This document shows, in pieces, positions 1 to 4,414 of a stretch of DNA of 6,855 nucleotides. Below the pieces are notes generated by a model. It worked only from the letters and a program-made list of their open reading frames with translations, was not told the DNA's origin and made no database searches. The translations under genes were made by a program, and so were the position numbers. The stretch is from an uncultured Bacteroidales bacterium (GTDB lineage: Bacteria > Bacteroidota > Bacteroidia > Bacteroidales > Muribaculaceae), in the NCBI GenBank assembly GCA_900554345.1, contig USHH01000125.1, positions 1 through 6,855 of the forward strand. The letters run 5' to 3'. The first letter of the stretch is position 1. Every line of letters starts with the position of its first letter.

Positions 1-529
1 TCCCACCATGTACCTGATGCTTCCCGCCACTGTGGGCGACATCAACGTCCGGGGACTCGACCTGGTGTTGAAACAGAACAAATTCATACGCAAGATCACC
101 AGGATGATGATGATCCCTACCGGCGATCCCCTCCATATAGCGAACATGAACATCAACGCCCGCATGTTCGACAATCTGCTGGCGCTATATCCCTTTAAGA
201 TAAGTTTCGACAAATACGACCTGACAATAGGCGGCCTCAACAACTTCGACGGCAGGCTGTATTACCACATCGGCATCGACAAATGGCCGCTGCGCGTTCC
301 CTTCGGACTGAACGTCAAGGGAACCTACAGGCATCCGGAAGTGCGTTTCGGCGGTGCGAAATGGAAGGACAGGAACGCCACGGAAATAGTGAATGACATA
401 GACAACGACATCCGGATCAACGTGATCCAGATGATGAAGAAATACGGACTGCTGATGATCCACAAGGCCGCTCAGGCCAACACCACCTCCGACTATATCT
501 TCACTTCCGGAGCCAAAACCGCCCCGTAG
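1..529 (+). CDS. AsmA-like envelope protein, C-terminal fragment (5' end outside window)
   Basis: The reading frame is open from the left edge (codons start at base 2) to the TAG at 527-529, so the first visible ATG at 8 is probably internal. About 175 C-terminal residues are visible. They show alternating hydrophobic beta-strand patterns typical of the C-terminal region of Bacteroidetes AsmA/TamB-like proteins: a segment on modules whose contribution is small (INVRGLDLVLKQNKFIRKI), then LYPFKISFDKYDLTIGG, a YHIGIDKWPLRVPFGLNVKG strand pair, and a basic amphipathic tail (NVIQMMKKYGLLMIHKAA). AsmA-family proteins are inner-membrane-anchored, largely periplasmic beta-rich proteins linked to outer-membrane lipid and protein homeostasis. 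That role is family knowledge; the assignment rests on residue pattern only, because the diagnostic N-terminal anchor is missing. A small hairpin follows the stop, and the next gene is an independently transcribed tRNA. Confidence 0.6.
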   Translation, partial: PTMYLMLPATVGDINVRGLDLVLKQNKFIRKITRMMMIPTGDPLHIANMNINARMFDNLLALYPFKISFDKYDLTIGGLNNFDGRLYYHIGIDKWPLRVPFGLNVKGTYRHPEVRFGGAKWKDRNATEIVNDIDNDIRINVIQMMKKYGLLMIHKAAQANTTSDYIFTSGAKTAP

Positions 530-530
530 A

Positions 531-562
531 GCTTATAGGCCCCATAAGCCCCATAGTGCCTA
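531..562 (+). other. Weak stem-loop after the AsmA-like gene
   Basis: Two mutually exclusive small stems lie just after the stop codon: GCTTAT/ATAAGC (531-536 with 544-549, 7-nt loop) and TAGGC/GCCTA (536-540 with 558-562). The CCCCATA heptamer occurs twice here, at 540-546 and 549-555. No T tract follows directly; the first T-run is 577-580 after an A-run. It could be a weak or factor-assisted 3' end, but it does not meet the usual pattern of an intrinsic terminator. Confidence 0.25.
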
Positions 563-577
563 CGGATCTAAAAAAAT

Positions 578-608
578 TTTGCCAATTGGCGGATTTTTTG
601 TAACTTTG
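578..608 (+). promoter_or_regulatory. Bacteroidetes-type promoter of the tRNA-Pro gene
   Basis: A TTTG -33 box (578-581) and a TAACTTTG -7 box (601-608) are separated by 19 nt, an exact match to the Bacteroidetes housekeeping sigma consensus TTTG-N19-21-TAnnTTTG. Transcription should begin around 613-617, about 10 nt before the mature tRNA. The spacer contains a perfect 10-bp palindrome, GCCAATTGGC (581-590), directly behind the -33 box. Confidence 0.85.
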
Positions 609-625
609 CAGACGCAAAGAAAAAT

Positions 626-699
626 CGGGGTGTAGCACAGTTGGTTAGCGCGCTACGTTCGGGACGTAGAGGTCGGGCGTTCGAGTCGCCTCACCCCGA
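626..699 (+). tRNA. tRNA-Pro, anticodon CGG
   Basis: The cloverleaf folds by hand. The acceptor stem is CGGGGTG (626-632) with CACCCCG (692-698), and the discriminator is A699. The D stem is 635-638/648-651 with one A-C mismatch and a GTTGGTTA-like loop. The anticodon stem is CTACG/CGTAG (653-657/665-669) around the loop TTCGGGA, placing CGG at 660-662 with G at position 37. The T stem is GGGCG/CGCCT (one G-T pair) around TTCGAGT. A C1-G72 first pair with an A73 discriminator is characteristic of bacterial tRNA-Pro. It decodes CCG. The 3' CCA is not encoded (ACAA follows), so it must be added enzymatically, as is usual in this phylum. The gene is monocistronic, with its own promoter and terminator. 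Confidence 0.96.
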
Positions 700-700
700 C

Positions 701-740
701 AAATGCCTGCAGGCTTTCGCTCGCAGGCATTTGTTTTTAT
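701..740 (+). terminator. Intrinsic terminator of the tRNA gene
   Basis: A perfect 10-bp stem, AAATGCCTGC (701-710) with GCAGGCATTT (723-732), encloses a 12-nt loop and is followed by G and five T residues (734-738). It starts two bases after the tRNA discriminator, so it probably also defines the substrate for 3' end trimming. It separates the tRNA unit from the downstream secreted-protein gene. Confidence 0.88.
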
Positions 741-811
741 ATTCTGACCTTGTTTTCTCATTTTCAGGCCGGCGTCCCGGTCGGCAATCAACAACATAAT
801 CTCTTTTCATC

Positions 812-2614
812 ATGAAACATTATCTACTGTCTCTGGCTATAGTCGGCTCATCGCTTTTCGCGGCTGCCGACGTAACGCCCAATCCGCTCCCCGAAGGGGT
901 CGAGGTCAGTCCCGCTCAGGGCATCGTCGACACCTCCAACAATGCCGACGTGCAGGGAGTATCTCAGATTTCCGTCACTTTCGCCAGCACTCCGCAGGCC
1001 AACCCAGAGGCTGAAGGCTTCTGCTGCATCTATGTCGACGGCTCCGAGACTCCCGCCGAGGAGCTCCCCGCCAACACCGCATACGTCGACGCCATGGGCT
1101 ATCCCACCGGTGCAATCCAGTTCAAGCACATCTACCGCGACGCCGGCATCTACCGCATCACCATCCCCGAAGGCACATGGCTCATCGGCGAAGACATGAC
1201 TCCCTCGCCGGCCCTCGACCTCAACTATGAGATTCTGCGCCCCATTTCATCTTATCCGGCTCCCGGTGTGGTGAGCGAGATAAGCCAGATCGTGCTCACC
1301 GTCGCCTATGCTGCCGACATCAAGTCGATCGACCCCTCTCTCATCTCTTTCGGCAGCCTCATCGACGATTTCCCCCTGACGGCCACTGTCGAGACTGATA
1401 ATGTCACCGGACTCAACAATGTCATCGTGCTCAATGTGTCCGACGGAAATGGCAACCCCATCACCGCCAACGGCAACTACAACCTCCTCATCTCTCCCGG
1501 AGCCATATCCTACATCGCCCCCGACCAGCTCACAGGCGAGCTCCGTCAGAATTTCGAGGCCCTTTACGCGTATGTAGTCACCGATATGCCGGCTCCGGCC
1601 ATCAATCCCGCAGAGGGCACCATCGAGGCTTTCGGCGACATCGACATCACCCTCCCCGACGGATATGAGATCATGATGCCCGACACCATGTCGGCAAGCT
1701 ATGTATATGCCGTGGGTGAGGACAACAACCTTCTCAGCGACCCGCTGGTGCGCTATCAGGTGCAGTTCGAGACCGATGGCCAGACCGTACACCTCAAGCC
1801 CCTCAATGTCGACGGCACCGAGCTGGAGGGCGGATCCATGGCTCTCGCTCCCGGCCGCTATGCCCTCCAGACCAACGGACTGACCTTCGGCACATGGGAA
1901 GACGTCACCGGTCAGCTTCCCCCGTTCGTGTATTACTACCGCATCGACGGCTCCGTGCAGGGCGACGCGTTCCTCTCCGGGATCATCACTCTGCCCGACG
2001 GCTCGCCCGCTGCCGGCGCATCCGTCACTATCTCCAACTCCGCTGATTATTATGGCTTCGCAATGGCCGACGACAGCGGCTACTATGAGGTGACCGACGC
2101 TCCCGCCGTTCCCACCGAGACCTATCATATCGACTCCTTCTCCGCCGATTTCATCTATTATTATTCGACTGAAGTGGAGCTCGGCGCAAGCGACAACAAG
2201 CTCGACATCCAGCTTGCCCTTCCGGCTCCTGTCCTTGACATCACAGTCATCGACGAGAAGCAGGAAATACTCCCGGGCGTGACCGTGACATGCAACAATG
2301 CCGAGGGTACATGGACCACCAATGAAGACGGCATGGCATTCATCGAGCTCACCGAGGAGGCTATCCCCGGTCTTGAGGTCACTCTCGCCAAGGAAGGCTA
2401 TGTCACGCAGACCTATCCCATCGAATGGGGCAGCGACACATCGTTCTCAGTCACCCTCGCGATGTCGCCCGAAAGCGGCGTGGAGAGCATCGACACTGAC
2501 TCGGTGGAGGTCCGCTATTTCAACCTCCAGGGCGTCGAGATACAGAATCCCGCCAGAGGCGAGATCGTGATTCGCGTTGCCGGTGGCAAGACAAGCAGAA
2601 TAGTCGCCAGGTGA
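812..2614 (+). CDS. Secreted modular protein with carboxypeptidase-regulatory-like domains and T9SS-like C-terminal tail
   Basis: The 600-residue product starts with a signal peptide (MKHYLLSLAIVGSSLFAAA, likely cut before D20). There is no lipobox cysteine, so it is exported but not a lipoprotein. Residues about 22-141, 145-256 and 258-378 look like three related beta-type modules, each ending in a G-x-Y-x-[IL] strand, a loop and a tyrosine-rich strand. Residues about 380-470 and 473-551 resemble CarboxypepD_reg-like (transthyretin-like) folds, with LPDGSPAAGASVTI plus DDSGYYEV in the first and LPGVTVTC plus TNEDGMAFIEL in the second. Residues 556-600 carry RYFNLQGVEIQNPARGEIVI and a basic end (GGKTSRIVAR), resembling type IX secretion sorting tails of Bacteroidales. 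No catalytic motif is visible, so the function is unknown; cell-surface adhesion or binding is a guess. No convincing promoter was found in 741-811. Confidence 0.85.
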   Translation: MKHYLLSLAIVGSSLFAAADVTPNPLPEGVEVSPAQGIVDTSNNADVQGVSQISVTFASTPQANPEAEGFCCIYVDGSETPAEELPANTAYVDAMGYPTGAIQFKHIYRDAGIYRITIPEGTWLIGEDMTPSPALDLNYEILRPISSYPAPGVVSEISQIVLTVAYAADIKSIDPSLISFGSLIDDFPLTATVETDNVTGLNNVIVLNVSDGNGNPITANGNYNLLISPGAISYIAPDQLTGELRQNFEALYAYVVTDMPAPAINPAEGTIEAFGDIDITLPDGYEIMMPDTMSASYVYAVGEDNNLLSDPLVRYQVQFETDGQTVHLKPLNVDGTELEGGSMALAPGRYALQTNGLTFGTWEDVTGQLPPFVYYYRIDGSVQGDAFLSGIITLPDGSPAAGASVTISNSADYYGFAMADDSGYYEVTDAPAVPTETYHIDSFSADFIYYYSTEVELGASDNKLDIQLALPAPVLDITVIDEKQEILPGVTVTCNNAEGTWTTNEDGMAFIELTEEAIPGLEVTLAKEGYVTQTYPIEWGSDTSFSVTLAMSPESGVESIDTDSVEVRYFNLQGVEIQNPARGEIVIRVAGGKTSRIVAR

Positions 2615-2652
2615 CGATGTCTTCAAGATAACACGTTTTTAAGCGCCTGATA

Positions 2653-2684
2653 TTTGCGTCTTCCGGTTTTTTTCGCTACTTTTG
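2653..2684 (+). promoter_or_regulatory. Promoter of metK and its regulatory leader
   Basis: TTTG (2653-2656), a 20-nt spacer and TACTTTTG (2677-2684) match the Bacteroidetes TTTG-N19-21-TAnnTTTG consensus. The predicted start is near 2690, giving a roughly 210-nt untranslated leader before the metK ATG at 2901. That length suits the riboswitch seen in it. The -7 box sits in the spacer of an 11-bp inverted repeat. Confidence 0.85.
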
Positions 2685-2704
2685 CAGCGGAATCCGGAAG
2701 ACGC
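2656..2704. repeat. Perfect 11-bp inverted repeat flanking the metK -7 box
   Basis: GCGTCTTCCGG (2656-2666) is the exact reverse complement of CCGGAAGACGC (2694-2704). The arms are 27 nt apart and bracket the -7 box (2677-2684). A nested CGCT/AGCG pair (2674-2677 with 2686-2689) hugs the -7 box. The left arm begins at the last base of the -33 box and the right arm lies at the predicted transcript start. It could be an operator for a dimeric regulator, a cruciform, or a hairpin in read-through RNA from upstream. No T tract follows the right arm, so a classic terminator is unlikely. Confidence 0.65.
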
Positions 2705-2713
2705 TTCGTCTTC
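2697..2713 (+). other. 5' stem-loop at the start of the metK leader
   Basis: GAAGACG (2697-2703) pairs perfectly with CGTCTTC (2707-2713) around a CTT loop, within the first nucleotides of the predicted metK transcript. Its 5' arm is shared with the right arm of the promoter inverted repeat. A stem so close to the 5' end may protect the RNA from decay; that role is inferred. It lies just upstream of the antiterminator segment that begins at 2718. Confidence 0.55.
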
Positions 2714-2717
2714 AGGC

Positions 2718-2771
2718 CTATGGTGGACAAATTTGGCTGCTTGCAACCACTCTAAAAAATGCTAAAACTGC
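2718..2771 (+). promoter_or_regulatory. SAM-II-class S-adenosylmethionine riboswitch aptamer (candidate)
   Basis: The segment matches the layout of the SAM-II (metA-type) H-type pseudoknot. P1 is GGTGG (2722-2726) with CCACT (2747-2751). An A/T-rich loop 1 (ACAAATTT, 2727-2734) follows, then a segment ending in TTGCAA just before the 3' P1 strand. Next is an A-rich loop 3 (2752-2759) and the hallmark TGCTAAAA (2760-2767). The pseudoknot helix forms by G2743-C2762, C2744-G2761 and A2745-T2760, with T2742-A2764 flanking a T-T position. The second pseudoknot helix is only partial (for example C2737-G2770 and G2739-C2768), which weakens the fit. SAM-II RNAs bind SAM and repress methionine/SAM genes, and the downstream gene is SAM synthetase. 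The related SAM-V class shares this core and cannot be excluded. The assignment is by eye. Confidence 0.75.
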
Positions 2772-2816
2772 ATCCGGCGTCTATGCCCCGCCCGGGGTCG
2801 GCGGCGCCAGCGTTGA

Positions 2817-2847
2817 GGCAGGTCCACTATGGATTTGTCTTTTTTTT
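2817..2847 (+). terminator. Riboswitch-controlled intrinsic terminator before metK
   Basis: A continuous 10-bp stem, GGCAGGTCCA (2817-2826) with TGGATTTGTC (2830-2839), closes on a CTA triloop and is followed by eight T residues (2840-2847), inside the leader and 54 nt before the metK start. Three of the pairs are G-U. A competing helix exists: 2718-2728 (CTATGGTGGAC) pairs with 2822-2832 (GTCCACTATGG) over 11 bp with two G-U pairs. That helix would consume both the P1 5' strand of the aptamer and the terminator's 5' arm. SAM-stabilised P1 should therefore free the terminator and stop transcription, while without SAM the long-range helix allows read-through. The structures are seen; the switching is inferred. 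Confidence 0.8.
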
Positions 2848-2900
2848 GTGCCCGGCCCGCACTCTCTTTTTTTGTAAATCTTTTTTATTCTGATATTGAA

Positions 2901-4223
2901 ATGAGTTATCTGTTTACATCCGAGTCAGTTTCCGAAGGCCATCCCGACAAGGTGGCCGACCAGATCAGCGATGCCATCCTCGACGAGTTTCTCGCCCAGG
3001 ATCCTCAGAGCCATGTGGCGGTGGAGACCCTCTGCACCACAGGCCAGGTCGTTGTGGCCGGCGAGGTGAAGAGCCATGCTTACGTCGACATTCCAAAGGT
3101 GGTGCGCACCGTGATCAAGAACATCGGCTATAACCGTGGCGCATACCGTTTCGACGGCGACTCCTGCGGACTGCTCACCGCCATCCACGAGCAGAGCGGC
3201 GACATCGACCGTGGCGTGAGCCGCGAAGATGCCGAGCAGGGGGCCGGCGACCAGGGCATGATGTTCGGCTACGCCGTCGACGAGACCGATTCGTATATGC
3301 CACTCACTCTCGAGCTTGCCCACCGCATCCTTCTCGAGCTCGCCGACATCCGCCGCGAGGGGAAGGAGATGACCTACTACCGCAAGGGTAAGCTCGTCAC
3401 CTATCTCCGCCCCGACGCCAAGAGCCAGGTCACGGTGGAATACGCCGACGACGGCACTCCTCTCAGAATCGACACCATAGTCGTCTCCACGCAACACGAT
3501 GAGTTCATCGCGCCGCTGGCCGACACTCCGGAGGCCCGCAAGGCAGCCGACGAGGAGATGCTCGCACGCATCCGCAAAGACGTGAAGGAGATATTGATTC
3601 CCCGCGTCGTGGCCGTTCTTCCCGAGAAGGTGCAGAAGCTTTTCGACGGCGACAGCTACCGGCTTTACGTCAACCCCACCGGCAAGTTCGTGCTCGGCGG
3701 CCCGCATGCCGACACAGGCCTTACCGGCCGCAAGATCATCGTCGACACCTACGGCGGGCGCGGCGCCCACGGCGGTGGCGCCTTTTCCGGCAAGGATCCC
3801 TCCAAGGTCGACCGTTCGGCTGCCTATGCATGCCGTCATATAGCCAAGAATATGGTGGCCGCCGGCGTTGCCCGCGAGATGCTCGTGCAGGTGAGCTACG
3901 CCATCGGCGTGGCAGAGCCCGTCAATGTCTTCGTCAACACCTACGGCACGGCACGTCAGGGTCTCACCGACGCCGTGATCGCAGAGAAGGTGAAGGAGCT
4001 TTTCGACCTCAGGCCCGCGGCCATAGAGAAGCGTCTCGGCCTGCGCAACCCCATCTACAGAGAGACCGCCGCCTACGGCCACATGGGCCGCACGCCCATG
4101 GCCGTCGATAAGGAGCTTTACTCCATCCCCGGCTCCGGCGCCAGCCGCCATGTGGAGCTTTTCACGTGGGAGCGTCTCGATATGGTCGACACCATCCGCA
4201 AGGCCTTCGATATCGGCCGTTGA
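2901..4223 (+). CDS. metK: S-adenosylmethionine synthetase (methionine adenosyltransferase)
   Basis: This cytosolic enzyme makes S-adenosylmethionine from methionine and ATP, with release of phosphate and diphosphate. The 440-residue product has the family signatures: SESVSEGHPDKVADQISDAI at the N-terminus (GHPDK at 13-17, holding the catalytic His14 and metal-binding Asp16), GAGDQGMMFGYA (114-125), and the glycine-rich GGGAFSGKDPSKVDRSAAY loop (291-309). All three MAT domains appear intact; the length is slightly above the E. coli enzyme (about 384) and normal for Bacteroidales. The start at 2901 gives the conserved MSYLFTSESV beginning. An in-frame ATG at 2829 would add 24 non-conserved residues and lies in the loop of the leader terminator, so it is rejected. 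Control by SAM through the leader riboswitch is likely. No dedicated terminator is obvious directly after the stop. Confidence 0.97.
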   Translation: MSYLFTSESVSEGHPDKVADQISDAILDEFLAQDPQSHVAVETLCTTGQVVVAGEVKSHAYVDIPKVVRTVIKNIGYNRGAYRFDGDSCGLLTAIHEQSGDIDRGVSREDAEQGAGDQGMMFGYAVDETDSYMPLTLELAHRILLELADIRREGKEMTYYRKGKLVTYLRPDAKSQVTVEYADDGTPLRIDTIVVSTQHDEFIAPLADTPEARKAADEEMLARIRKDVKEILIPRVVAVLPEKVQKLFDGDSYRLYVNPTGKFVLGGPHADTGLTGRKIIVDTYGGRGAHGGGAFSGKDPSKVDRSAAYACRHIAKNMVAAGVAREMLVQVSYAIGVAEPVNVFVNTYGTARQGLTDAVIAEKVKELFDLRPAAIEKRLGLRNPIYRETAAYGHMGRTPMAVDKELYSIPGSGASRHVELFTWERLDMVDTIRKAFDIGR

Positions 4224-4285
4224 CCCTCCGGAGGCGCCGCTCAGAGACCGTTTATGGTGAAAAATGCATAATATTAACCTCCCTT

Positions 4286-4317
4286 GTTGGCGTTTTAGCC
4301 TAAAATTGTTATCTTTG
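4286..4317 (+). promoter_or_regulatory. Bacteroidetes-type promoter upstream of the PpiD-like gene
   Basis: TATCTTTG (4310-4317) is a perfect TAnnTTTG -7 box. A -33 box of the form GTTG (4286-4289, three of four consensus bases) lies 20 nt upstream. Predicted transcription start is about 4323-4327, giving a leader of roughly 90 nt before the ATG at 4415. It lies in the 191-nt gap after metK, showing that the downstream gene has its own transcription start. Confidence 0.8.
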
Positions 4318-4331
4318 CGCACTCTTTCCGG

Positions 4332-4382
4332 CGCATCATGCGGTGATTTCCCGACAGGGAGACCACGCGATGCGGTTTTTTT
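4332..4382 (+). terminator. Terminator-like leader hairpin between the promoter and the PpiD-like gene
   Basis: The outer stem CGCATC (4332-4337) pairs with GATGCG (4369-4374). It continues inward, after a two-base bulge, through G4340-C4368 and C4341-G4367, GTG/CAC (4343-4345 with 4364-4366), and TTTCCC with GGGAGA (4347-4352 with 4357-4362, one G-U pair) to a GACA loop. A G and seven T residues (4376-4382) follow. This is the form of an intrinsic terminator. Being downstream of the promoter at 4286-4317, it may attenuate transcription of the PpiD-like gene as well as end metK read-through. An alternative stem CGCAT/ATGCG (4332-4336 with 4338-4342) could compete with it. Confidence 0.65.
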
Positions 4383-4414
4383 CTGTAGAATTAACCAAAA
4401 CAGCTATAACAAGA

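Noticed and set aside
715..745. Possible promoter for the secreted-protein gene: TTTC (715-718), 19 nt, TATATTCT (738-745)
   Set aside because: Only partial matches to both boxes, and it overlaps the tRNA terminator. The rest of 741-811 has no better candidate, so the promoter of this gene remains unassigned.
2786..2797. CCCC-GCCC-GGGG stem as a separate regulatory element
   Set aside because: A 4-bp GC stem in the loop between aptamer and terminator; probably only a compact linker, with no T tract or conserved motif.
2829..2900. Upstream in-frame ATG for metK adding 24 residues
   Set aside because: It falls in the loop and 3' arm of the leader terminator, the added residues are encoded by T-runs, and MetK proteins begin at MSYLFTSESV-like sequence.
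2690..2900. SAM-I riboswitch in the metK leader
   Set aside because: The four-way junction and conserved SAM-I core segments are absent; the pseudoknot-type SAM-II/SAM-V pattern fits much better.
4225..4234. CCTCCGGAGG palindrome directly after the metK stop, as terminator
   Set aside because: It leaves almost no loop, is short and has no T tract; it could be a chance palindrome in GC-rich sequence.
2925..4322. A 465-codon open frame on the - strand opposite metK
   Set aside because: It mirrors a certain metK gene. Long antisense frames are expected opposite GC-rich genes with strong codon bias, and the translation is low-complexity in V, H, G and A with no recognisable domain.
4343..4414. 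Earlier in-frame starts (GTG 4343, ATG 4370) for the PpiD-like gene
   Set aside because: Both lie in the leader hairpin; the family begins at M-A-T-L-E-K-I-R-S-K, which leaves a proper short tail before the membrane segment.
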